64,000 nt of DNA from Selenomonas sp. GTDB taxonomy: Bacteria > Bacillota > Negativicutes > Selenomonadales > Selenomonadaceae. The notes below the pieces were generated by a model that worked only from the letters and a program-made list of their open reading frames with translations, searched no databases and was not told the origin of the DNA. This document shows positions 6,901 to 13,814 of this stretch, piece after piece. Each line of letters starts with the position of its first letter. The stretch's first letter is position 1. Both the position numbers and the translations under genes were made by a program. Location: the NCBI RefSeq assembly GCF_022771645.1, contig NZ_JALFCU010000080.1:33496-97495 (forward strand). Reading direction: 5' to 3'.

Positions 6901-9627
6901 GAGCTTTTCCGGGTCGATGTTCCACTCGCCGGGCGCCGCCTTGTCGTCGCAGAAGAACGTCGTGAGGAATTCGCTGACGCCTTCGGCCTGCGCCGTGTCA
7001 TCCTCCATGACGGCCGCAAGGGACATCGCGAGGTCGTCGTTTTTCCCGTAGACGTCCAGCATCGTGTGGTAGACGTGGAGGTTCAGCCGGTTCTGCGTTG
7101 GATGGAGGACGTTCTTGTGGTAGTCGAGCTCCGCCTCTTTGCGCAGGCTGGCGAGCTGCTGCTCGCGCTGCTGCTGGCGCGGGTAACGGTACGCGGCGTA
7201 AAAGTCCGCGCCTTTCTCATACGTTTCCTTGAACGATTTCAACTTGTGGATGAGGTTCTTGGCGCTCTGGCAGCCTTCTTCGCCGAGGTTCCGCTTCACG
7301 ATGTCACGGAAGAACGTATCCATCATATAGTCGTGCGGCAAGTCGTTCGAGAAGAACGCGCGCAGCGCGGCGGCGGCGAGGAGGTACTCGTCGAGGACGC
7401 TCTGCGCGCCCTCGTAAACCTCCATGAGCTTCGACGAGGCATGCACGGGATGCACGGCGGGATCGTCGAGCGCATACGACAGGCGCAGGCGCGCCTCTTC
7501 CCACGCCTCATCGAGATGGCTGCAGTAGCCGAGGTACGCAGCCGCGCAGTCGTCCCGGCCGGCGCAGAGGAACGTGACGACGTCCTGCATCACGTCGTCG
7601 TCCGCCGCCTCGCGTCCGGACGTGCCTGCCGGGGCCGCGCCCGATGCTTCTTCCGCTGGGGCACGGCCGCCTGCGTCTGCCGCATGTCCCGCCGGCGCTA
7701 CCGTCTCCTGCTCCGCCGGGAGCTCTGCAGCTGGCGCGTCCGCTTCCTGTGCCGTCGGCGGCTCTGCAGGGGGCGCGTCCGGTTCCTGTGCCGTCGGCGC
7801 CCCTTCGGCTGGCGCATCCGCCGCCTCCTCCGTCAGTGCCTCTGCAGGGGGCGCGCCCGCCTCGTGCTCCGCCGGCTCGGGCACGGGCGCGGCGTCCGTC
7901 GTCAGCGCCCCTTCGGCCGGCTCCTCCGCTTCTTCGCCCGCCGAGGCCCCCGTCGATGCCCCGTCTTCCGTTCCGTCTCCCGGGATCCCCGCAGCAGGCC
8001 CCGGTTCTGGCACCGGTTCCTCGTCATCGTCCTCCGCGTCCTCCGCGTCATCTGCCTCCCCTGCCCCATCCGCAGCGAACCAATCCGGCGCGGGCGTCCA
8101 CGCGGCGTCGTACATCTGGTTTTCCGGCAGGAGGTAGAAATACGTCGGCACCTCGCGCAACGCAGGGAAAGCGTCGTGCACGAACGCCACGAGATGGTCA
8201 AGCTGCTCGCGCTGCATGCCGGCGATCGTGAAATCGAGCGTCTTCCCCTCCACCACGAGCTCCGCGAACGCGTCCCGGAACGCTGCGGCCTCTTCGCCGT
8301 CATGCTGTTCGCCGGCAAACCAGAACAGCATCAGGTGGCGGCGGTTTTTGCCGTCGTTCAGTCCCATCGCCATGGCCGCGAACGCGTTGTAGATCCGGCG
8401 GCGGGCATCCGTCGATTTCGGATAGCCCATGGTCTCCTGGCAACGCACGTGCAGGCGGCTCATGGCGAGGCGCGCCGCCGCATACGACGCCTTATCCGCG
8501 ATCGGCTCGCCGCCGTCATCCTCTGGCTGCACTTCGAGGCCGAGCCGGTTGCACACCTTCTCGAGCGACAGCGCATGCTTGAGCTTCGGCGTCGCCACGC
8601 AGAACGCGCCGCAGCCTGCGAGCTGGAATTCGCGCAGGTATCCCATGTGGATCAGCTGGTACTTCACCGCCTCGTAGTCCCCGCTCTTCCAGCGATGCTG
8701 CCGCCACCGCAGCAGCGTGTCCTCGCAAAGGTAGTCCACGGCTGGCAGCACCGACAAGAGTGCCCCTGCGCACATGCGCACGTCCTTCACCATCTTGCGC
8801 CAATCGGACAGGAACGCTTTCGCGCTCTCCTTCGCCTGGGATTTCGGCGTCAGCGGCTGCACCGTCAGCTCGCCATAGTCGAACGACGCCGGCAGCAGCG
8901 TCCCTGCCGCCTGCAGCTTCGCCCAGAGCGCCTCGTCTTCCGCAGATGTGACAGGCAACGGTGCCGGCTCGCCCGGCATCCCGTCCGGCTCCTCCGGCGC
9001 AGGAGGCGTCCCTAGATCTGCGGGAGCATCCGGTTCGTCCGTCCCGTCCTCCGGAGCGTCTGCGACATGCATCGTGCCGCCGGCGAACGCATCGCCGAGC
9101 AGGCCGATGGAAAACCGCCCCGTGGCGGCCAGCTGCATCATCTTCAGGCTCCGTTCGCTGCCCTGCGCGCGCCACGCCTCCGCGAAATCGAGATACGGCC
9201 GCAGCGCCTCCTCCGCAGGCGCCCCGTCCTGCGCGAGGAGCGCGCGCAAAGCCTCCTGCACCTGTGCGAGCTCCGCACGCACGTCGTCGCGCTCCGTCTC
9301 GAGCTGCAGGAACCAGCGCGCCGCCTCCGCCTGCTCCTGCGCGGCCGCTGCGGCCTCCATCCACTGCGTCATGCCGCCGAGCGCTGCAAAATCCTGCGGC
9401 TCCTGCGGCGCATGCGCGCCGGCCGCCACGGCCCGCACGCGCGCCCGCTGCTCCTTCACAGCCGCGAGCGCCTGCTGCACCTCGTCGCAGAGCTCGTCCG
9501 CGACGAACGCGTTGTCGTCCGCGAGCGCGTGCGCGAGCGTTTCCACGGATGCGGCAAGCGCCGCATAATCCTTTCGCATGGAAGCGGCCAGCGCCCGGGC
9601 CGCCTCGGCTTCCTGTCGGAAATCCAT
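3937..9627 (-). CDS. Giant (~1,896-residue) STAND/Orc-like P-loop ATPase, possible conflict-system protein
   Basis: The N-terminal ~150 residues are an Ala/Glu-rich coiled coil, followed by a helical domain to ~515. A ~160-residue low-complexity Ala/Pro/Glu linker with degenerate repeats spans about 516-676. A long helical region reaches ~1340, then a small alpha/beta segment (NPMDGERMKNLLHALGW onward). The C-terminal ATPase has Walker A GGRQLGKSAIL (about 1530), preceded by MFMGRKKEL, and Walker B FLLMLDEADIFIEH (about 1620). A winged-helix-like tail (KLQAFMDELCDLNVLRK) follows. This resembles STAND or Orc1/Cdc6-type sensor ATPases in size and order, but the gene is not one I can name. Start at 9627: AAGGAG lies 8 nt upstream, while the earlier ATG lacks a site. 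Neighbours are lipid A genes and a radical SAM gene. A defence role is inference. Confidence 0.8.
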   Translation of the reverse strand: MDFRQEAEAARALAASMRKDYAALAASVETLAHALADDNAFVADELCDEVQQALAAVKEQRARVRAVAAGAHAPQEPQDFAALGGMTQWMEAAAAAQEQAEAARWFLQLETERDDVRAELAQVQEALRALLAQDGAPAEEALRPYLDFAEAWRAQGSERSLKMMQLAATGRFSIGLLGDAFAGGTMHVADAPEDGTDEPDAPADLGTPPAPEEPDGMPGEPAPLPVTSAEDEALWAKLQAAGTLLPASFDYGELTVQPLTPKSQAKESAKAFLSDWRKMVKDVRMCAGALLSVLPAVDYLCEDTLLRWRQHRWKSGDYEAVKYQLIHMGYLREFQLAGCGAFCVATPKLKHALSLEKVCNRLGLEVQPEDDGGEPIADKASYAAARLAMSRLHVRCQETMGYPKSTDARRRIYNAFAAMAMGLNDGKNRRHLMLFWFAGEQHDGEEAAAFRDAFAELVVEGKTLDFTIAGMQREQLDHLVAFVHDAFPALREVPTYFYLLPENQMYDAAWTPAPDWFAADGAGEADDAEDAEDDDEEPVPEPGPAAGIPGDGTEDGASTGASAGEEAEEPAEGALTTDAAPVPEPAEHEAGAPPAEALTEEAADAPAEGAPTAQEPDAPPAEPPTAQEADAPAAELPAEQETVAPAGHAADAGGRAPAEEASGAAPAGTSGREAADDDVMQDVVTFLCAGRDDCAAAYLGYCSHLDEAWEEARLRLSYALDDPAVHPVHASSKLMEVYEGAQSVLDEYLLAAAALRAFFSNDLPHDYMMDTFFRDIVKRNLGEEGCQSAKNLIHKLKSFKETYEKGADFYAAYRYPRQQQREQQLASLRKEAELDYHKNVLHPTQNRLNLHVYHTMLDVYGKNDDLAMSLAAVMEDDTAQAEGVSEFLTTFFCDDKAAPGEWNIDPEKLKEYINAAWDRTSSKVDKKTERIKGALGQGLLSDLTKSTDILRRWLELTAADTIAPQEDRDAALEALRKQVHEALDEADAALAAEGDPVLEAGLRVLRRALAEIAFRMDGAPEASRPRMFYDGFLSATELLLDQDYLPDFRAFWHIRAPRQKYLAALRAYAAAERPADAAAALSARLDALLDPRSEAADDYQTLGLIDARLQILTGTSPLAKERHIIEEDSRRAGEGLDEAFEKFKNYLEYKQCCGALEDAVGDVDERGDGEIKKEDYLRLAEDCRSYAEATRNYGAFRRADAAFRREIEQAATAHGERLQEEVERLRAGDLDERHAKFLLSIQDAIDDQNYTVAQDDLRRWAEGDIDTGGIELPKGEADHLANYLREYEDNYTVINNSRSFKRLLESRSGKGSPKVERGRQEIKENWLKNPMDGERMKNLLHALGWDVASVEELDVESEEDRLAVTGRTKFAFNVKLKDPLNHSKSRYIHPIAAFGSQAQGGDNSFRVVCLFGEYKDEGLVNTVAKIGGASKPTIVFLDYALKIATLRRYARKIKKACLNTTFAIIDRVVTYYLFRHYDETDVNRRLMMLIMPFCYYQPYVPDAVNSMPPEMFMGRKKELADIEDPKGPNIIYGGRQLGKSAILRMAANDINYQKVDRNTVNRAIVVNIQDQDTEGAAERVCKKLNEEHFFKTAFEVRDWQQLVDRISARLREPTNRIYYFLLMLDEADIFIEHCKDEGYKPLNALKELQGDENVHFKFVIAGLHDIVRFYRDDALRSNSGLAHLSSITVKPFHVGEARELLEWPLYYLGIRFAQRPGGRTKKNPENYIALILAQANYFPGLIQLYCKKLVDTLCGESLDYYGEGKAPIYYVEEQHIMDVLGDEEFKWEVRNKFRITLGLDNDNYYMIIALLLAFLYYNEGIRGYRPDELHATAEAYNVVQIRALTVQKLQAFMDELCDLNVLRKGADGSYVFSRQSFFHLMGRKNVVENELEDYME
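7600..8090 (-). repeat. Degenerate coding repeat (Ala/Pro/Glu linker) in the giant ATPase
   Basis: In the ATPase reading frame this stretch encodes repeated variants of a P-A-E-x-x-T-A-Q-E-x-D-A-P motif plus acidic runs. Such linkers normally join independently folding domains and vary in length between strains. It separates the N-terminal helical domain from the rest of the protein. Confidence 0.7.
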
Positions 9628-9699
9628 CGTATCCGCTCCTTCCATTTGCTTTCTCTTCTTATTTCTCCATCTCATCGCGATTTCCTGCCGTGCACACGC

Positions 9700-9725
9700 A
9701 AAAAAGCCGCGCTTGCCAGCGCGGC
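9700..9725 (-). terminator. Intrinsic terminator of the PflX-like gene
   Basis: On the minus strand a GCCGCGCT/AGCGCGGC stem with a 4-nt loop is followed by six U residues. It ends the transcript of the radical SAM gene at 9743-10651 and insulates it from the giant ATPase gene, which therefore needs its own promoter within ~70 bp. I see no consensus promoter there. Confidence 0.85.
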
Positions 9726-9742
9726 GGGATGCCTCCCATATG

Positions 9743-10651
9743 TCATCCTGCGGAAACGCCGTTGCCGTCGAAGCAAGGGACGTATTCCTCGCTCGCGGCG
9801 CGGCGCTCCTGCGTGTAACAATGCGTCATGCCGAGCGCGAGCGCGTGGTCCACGACGCTCTCGTACTCGAACGTCGTGAGGCGGCGGTGGAGCGGCCGGT
9901 GCTCCGCTGCGCGGTACATCGGCGTGTACTGGTTCATGAGCGAGACCTGGATGGCGTCGCCGAACTGCTCCCAGAGCCAGTCGAGGATGCGCATGCTCTC
10001 GTGGCGGTGGCCGGGCAGGACGAGATGGCGCACGAGCACGCCGCGCGTCATCTGGCCGTCAGCCGCGAACCGCGCGGGACCGACTTGGGCGAACATCCGC
10101 TCGATAGCCGCCGAGGCCGCCGCAAAATAATCGGGCGCGGCGGAGTATTCGCGCGCGGACGCTTCATCCATGTATTTCAGGTCAGGCAGGTAGATGTCGA
10201 CGCTGCCCGCGAGCGCGTCAACGAGCGCCGTCGTTTCATACGCGCCGGAGTTCCAGACGACGGGCAGCGAAAAGCCGCGCGCCTTCGCGAGCGCAAGCGC
10301 GTGGAGGATCTGCGGCGCGAAATGCGTCGGCGTCACGAGGTCGAGCGTCGCGGCGCCCCGCCCTTGCTGCTCGAGGAAAATCTCGGCAAGGCGCTCGTCC
10401 GTCACGTCAATGCCGTGGCCGTCATGCGAAATCTCGTGGTTCTGGCAGAAGCAGCAACACAAATTGCAATGCGAGAAGAACACCGTCCCCGCCCCGCGCC
10501 CGTCTTTTCCTACGAGGCACGGCTCCTCCCACGGATGGAGCGACACGAGCGCGACGCGGGCGAGCGCGCCCGCGCCGCAGAAGCCCGTTTCGCCCGCCGT
10601 GCGGTCGACGTGGCAGCGGCGGGGGCACAAATTACAATATGTTTGTTTCAT
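9743..10651 (-). CDS. PflX-like radical SAM protein (COG1313-type)
   Basis: 302 residues. It carries a radical SAM CxxxCxxC cluster motif in HCNLCCCFCQN (about residues 61-71) and an N-terminal pair of cysteine motifs (YCNLCPRRCHVD, then GFCGAG) typical of the PflX/pyruvate formate-lyase activating-enzyme-like group. A conserved SVDIYLPDLKYM segment follows in the barrel. Family members are thought to activate or modify unidentified partner proteins; the substrate is unknown. The gene is monocistronic, with a terminator after it and a repeat element before it. The Shine-Dalgarno upstream of the ATG is weak. Confidence 0.85.
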   Translation of the reverse strand: MKQTYCNLCPRRCHVDRTAGETGFCGAGALARVALVSLHPWEEPCLVGKDGRGAGTVFFSHCNLCCCFCQNHEISHDGHGIDVTDERLAEIFLEQQGRGAATLDLVTPTHFAPQILHALALAKARGFSLPVVWNSGAYETTALVDALAGSVDIYLPDLKYMDEASAREYSAAPDYFAAASAAIERMFAQVGPARFAADGQMTRGVLVRHLVLPGHRHESMRILDWLWEQFGDAIQVSLMNQYTPMYRAAEHRPLHRRLTTFEYESVVDHALALGMTHCYTQERRAASEEYVPCFDGNGVSAG

Positions 10652-10667
10652 AAAATTATTTCGATAG

Positions 10668-10940
10668 ATTGCCGATCGTGACTTTTACAGCAGCCTCTCC
10701 CTCCGGGAGAGGACAGGCGCGGAGCGAAGCGCAGCGCCAGGAGCGGGTCGCTTGCATGGCCATTGAATCCGTAGACCATTTGATGTCGCCGGTGCGCGCA
10801 CGTACTCGTAACATTTCGTGCGCGCACCCGCGAGACGTCATTTCCTACGAGCTCATTTAACGTACAGGGGACCCTTTCCACCGCTTCGCGGTCCCCCTTC
10901 CCCTGAGGGGAAGGCTGCTATAATCGTGACGATCGGCAAC
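10668..10940 (-). repeat. Structured intergenic repeat, copy B (inverted relative to copy A)
   Basis: On the minus strand this aligns along its whole length with 1-257, with scattered substitutions mostly in loops and in the centre. The core inverted repeat CAGCAGCC/GGCTGCTG is extended here by an outer inverted pair, ATTGCCGATCGTGAC (10668-10682) and GTGACGATCGGCAAC (10926-10940). It fills the spacer between the PflX-like gene and hldE. No coding potential is supported. Compensated stems suggest that the folded structure is conserved. Confidence 0.8.
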
Positions 10941-10960
10941 AGTTCTTTCATTCCTGCGTT

Positions 10961-11965
10961 TTACGCACCAATTTCCCCTTCCGGCAGATTCGCCAGCGCT
11001 CCCAACAATTCTTCATTGCTGACGGCGTACGTGCCGAGCTTTGCGACGACGACGCCGGCGGCGAGGTTCGCGAGGAAGGCGGCGGCTTTCGAGCGCAGGC
11101 CGCCCGCGAGGCCCATGGCGAGCACGGCGATGACCGTGTCGCCCGCGCCGGAGACGTCGAAGACTTCCTGCGCGCGCGTCGGGACGTGCAGCGCGTCGTC
11201 CTCGCGCACGAGCGAGAGGCCGGCCTCGGAGCGCGTGACCATCATATTGCGGATCTTGTACTTGCGCATGACGTAGTGCGCCGCGCGCTCGACGGCGTCG
11301 TCCTTGTTGCGGATGGGCTCGATGAGGACTTCGTTGATCTCCTTGAGGTTCGGCGTCAGGTAGTCGGCGTGCGCGTATTTCGTCCAGTTCGGTCCTTTCG
11401 GGTCGATGAGCACGGGGACGCCGTGCGCGTGCGCTTCGCGGATGACGTACTGGCAGAACGACTCCGTGCACGTGCCCTTGTCATAGTCGGAAATGACGAC
11501 GGCGTCGAGGCTCTCGCTGAGCTTCTGCGCGATATAGTTCTGCAGGCGCGCGATGTAGACGACGTCCGGCGGCGTCGTCTCTTCGAAATCGAGGCGCAGC
11601 ATCTGCTGATGGCCGCCGATGACGCGCAGCTTCGTCGTCGTCGGGCGGTCGGTGTGGACGAGCCCGCGGTAGTCGATGCCGCGCGCCGTGAGTTTCTCCT
11701 CCAGGCTCTGGCAATGGTAGTCGTCGCCGACGTAGCCCGCGAGCGTCGTTTTGCAGCCGAGCCGCGCGAGGTTGTGCGCGACGTTCGCCGCGCCGCCGAG
11801 CGTTTCTTTCTGCGACGTGACGTGCGTGATCGGCACGGGCGCTTCCGGCGAGATGCGGTTGACCTCGCCGTAATAATATTTGTCGAGCATGACGTCGCCG
11901 ACGACGAGGACGTTGCATTTCGCCGCGCGCTCCGCGACGAACGTGCTGAGTTCTTGTTTGTCCAT
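10961..11965 (-). CDS. D-glycero-beta-D-manno-heptose-7-phosphate kinase (HldE kinase domain / RfaE1)
   Basis: PfkB-family sugar kinase making heptose 1,7-bisphosphate for the LPS inner core. The 334-residue product shows NVLVVGDVMLDKYYYGEV, RISPEAPVPI, the GGAANVAHNLARLG signature and the C-terminal catalytic DVSGAGDTVIA motif. There is no nucleotidyltransferase (RfaE2) domain, so this is the single-domain form; the adenylyltransferase must be elsewhere. Start at 11965 is supported by GGAGGAA just upstream; a longer frame overlaps the next gene and is not credible. It fits an LPS-bearing organism with lpxA/C. Confidence 0.93.
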   Translation of the reverse strand: MDKQELSTFVAERAAKCNVLVVGDVMLDKYYYGEVNRISPEAPVPITHVTSQKETLGGAANVAHNLARLGCKTTLAGYVGDDYHCQSLEEKLTARGIDYRGLVHTDRPTTTKLRVIGGHQQMLRLDFEETTPPDVVYIARLQNYIAQKLSESLDAVVISDYDKGTCTESFCQYVIREAHAHGVPVLIDPKGPNWTKYAHADYLTPNLKEINEVLIEPIRNKDDAVERAAHYVMRKYKIRNMMVTRSEAGLSLVREDDALHVPTRAQEVFDVSGAGDTVIAVLAMGLAGGLRSKAAAFLANLAAGVVVAKLGTYAVSNEELLGALANLPEGEIGA

Positions 11966-12005
11966 TTCTTCCTCCGTATTTTGCAAGGATTTTTTGATTC
12001 GTATG

Positions 12006-13796
12006 TTATTCCCTCGGCTTCCAGCCGTGCCGTGCGTAGCAGGCGATCTTGTCTTTGTACATGGCGCGGTCGGCTTCGGCTTGGAGGTCTTTGTAGCTCG
12101 TGTGGCCGCTGGCTGGGCGGGCGAGGCCGAAGGCGACGGAGACGTTTTCGAGTTCGAGCTTTTGCTGGATGCTCTCGGCGAAGCCTTGGGCGGCATCGTG
12201 CGGGAGCTCGGTCGTGAACGCGGCGAATTCATCGCCGCCGATGCGGTAGACGTGGTCTTTGCCGAGGGCGGCGGCGAGCTCGCGCGCAGCGGTGGTCAGG
12301 AGGCGGTCGCCTTCGGCGTGGCCGAGGGTGTCGTTCGCGCGCTTCAGGCCGTTGACGTCGGCCATGATGAAAATCGTGCCCTGCGGCGCGATGCCGTTCC
12401 CGTATTCGCTCGCGAGGAGGTAGGCGTTGTGGCTGCGGACGTCCGTCATTTCGTCGTAGAGGCTGAGTTTTTCCAGGCGGGTCGCTTCGGCCTGCTCGTA
12501 GTGGATGCAGCTGTGGACGTCGTTGAAGCCGTTGTAGATGGCGCGCACCATGTGGGCGCACGTATCGTAGCCGCAGGCGGCGCAGTCGATGTGGCGCGAG
12601 GCTTCGTCGTATTTGTGCAGGCTGTCGTAAATGGCGTCTTCTTCTTCGCGCGACGGCTGCCAGTCCTGGCATTGCGCCGAGCGGTCGCGGTAGGTGCGCT
12701 GGTAGTCGCGCGGGTTCAGCCCCTCGAAGCGTTCGTTGAGGAGCGCGAGGCGTTCGGCGGGCGGCACGCTTTTGTTCCACGGGCCGGCGTCGTCGCGGAC
12801 TTCGCGCTGGTGCATGCGGTTCAGCAGCGTGTAGTAGGCCTGGTCGTGGTCGTTGCAGCCGGGCGCGTTCGCCGTGCCTTCGAGGCAGCCGTCCTGGCAG
12901 TTGACGATGTCGACGATGGAAAACGGCAGCGCGCCGCGCAGCAGGCCGTCCGCGTTGCGGTCGAGCCAGCGGTACGCGTAGCGCTTGCCGGAGACGCTCC
13001 GCACATAGATGTCGTCGCCGAGGAACCAGCGGAGGTTCGTCGCGAGGCCGTCGGGCGCGGGATACGCGAGGCCGAGGCCGTAGCCCGTGTCTTCCTCGCT
13101 CGTCGCATCGCCGAGGCCGTGCGCCTCGAGGTATTTCATGAGGGAACGCAGCGTGATGTTGTAGGAGATGGCCTCGTAGCGGCCGTCCCTTTGCTTTTCG
13201 AGCGTCTTGCCGATGCACGGGCCGATGTAGGCGAGGCGGTCGGTGATGTAGAGGCGCGTGCGCGCGTAGATGGCCATGCACTGCGTCGGGCTCTGCACGG
13301 GCAGCAGGTGGCCGAGGAGCTCGGGGTGGAAATGCTCGATGTACGAAACGATGACGGGGCAGCGCGACGAGAGGAAGCCCATGCGCGGCCGCTCCGCGAG
13401 GTAGCGGAGCGTCGCCCACGTGCAGATGTCCGCGCCGAACGCGACGGGCAGCAGCCGCCGCGCGCCGAGCACGCGCAGCGTGCCGAGGATGCGGCGGTAC
13501 GACGCGGGGAACGACGACTCGATGGCGGGCGAAAGGAGCACGGAGATGGGCACGCCGTCCGCGAGGTCGCGGAAAAAGCGGTCCGTGTCGTCCGTGTAGC
13601 TCCGCGCGTCGTGCGCGCAGACGGTGAAGCATGCGCCGCAGGCCGTGCAGCGCAGAGGGTCGACGGCGATCTGCGTGCGCCCGCCCTCGCGCTGCGAGAT
13701 GCACGCGCCCATGGACGAGCAAACGCCGACGCATTTGTTGCAACCGATGCAGTTTTCGTTCGTGTAAATGAGGCCTTCCGCTTGCATGGCGCTCAC
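12006..13796 (-). CDS. [FeFe]-hydrogenase-like sensor fused to a GGDEF domain
   Basis: 596 residues. N-terminus: two [4Fe-4S] ferredoxin motifs (CIGCNKCVGVC and CTACGACFTVC). Middle (~75-340): an [FeFe]-hydrogenase large-subunit-like domain with degenerate H-cluster motifs: SSRCP for TSCCP, GPCIGKTLEK for MPCxxKxxE, and NCQDGCLEG for the third. The cluster-ligating cysteines and the lysine remain, while the cysteine of the proton relay is Arg. A further CAACGYDTC cluster motif (~405) follows. The C-terminal diguanylate cyclase domain has RIGGDEF with no RxxD inhibitory site before it. It probably senses H2 or redox state and makes c-di-GMP. No membrane segment is seen. Start is GTG at 13796 or ATG at 13787; neither has a strong Shine-Dalgarno. 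Confidence 0.85.
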   Translation of the reverse strand: MSAMQAEGLIYTNENCIGCNKCVGVCSSMGACISQREGGRTQIAVDPLRCTACGACFTVCAHDARSYTDDTDRFFRDLADGVPISVLLSPAIESSFPASYRRILGTLRVLGARRLLPVAFGADICTWATLRYLAERPRMGFLSSRCPVIVSYIEHFHPELLGHLLPVQSPTQCMAIYARTRLYITDRLAYIGPCIGKTLEKQRDGRYEAISYNITLRSLMKYLEAHGLGDATSEEDTGYGLGLAYPAPDGLATNLRWFLGDDIYVRSVSGKRYAYRWLDRNADGLLRGALPFSIVDIVNCQDGCLEGTANAPGCNDHDQAYYTLLNRMHQREVRDDAGPWNKSVPPAERLALLNERFEGLNPRDYQRTYRDRSAQCQDWQPSREEEDAIYDSLHKYDEASRHIDCAACGYDTCAHMVRAIYNGFNDVHSCIHYEQAEATRLEKLSLYDEMTDVRSHNAYLLASEYGNGIAPQGTIFIMADVNGLKRANDTLGHAEGDRLLTTAARELAAALGKDHVYRIGGDEFAAFTTELPHDAAQGFAESIQQKLELENVSVAFGLARPASGHTSYKDLQAEADRAMYKDKIACYARHGWKPRE

Positions 13797-13814
13797 GCTC
13801 GCTTTCTCAAAAGG

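Noticed and set aside
7600..8090. Repeats in the giant ATPase gene as a possible CRISPR-like array
   Set aside because: Units are degenerate, coding, in frame, and lack unique spacers; they encode an Ala/Pro/Glu linker. No CRISPR array was seen anywhere in the window.
3019..9015. Very long plus-strand open frame opposite the giant ATPase
   Set aside because: Shadow of the minus-strand gene in high-GC DNA: Arg/Ala/Val-rich with no domains, no ribosome site, and it crosses the boundary between two real genes.
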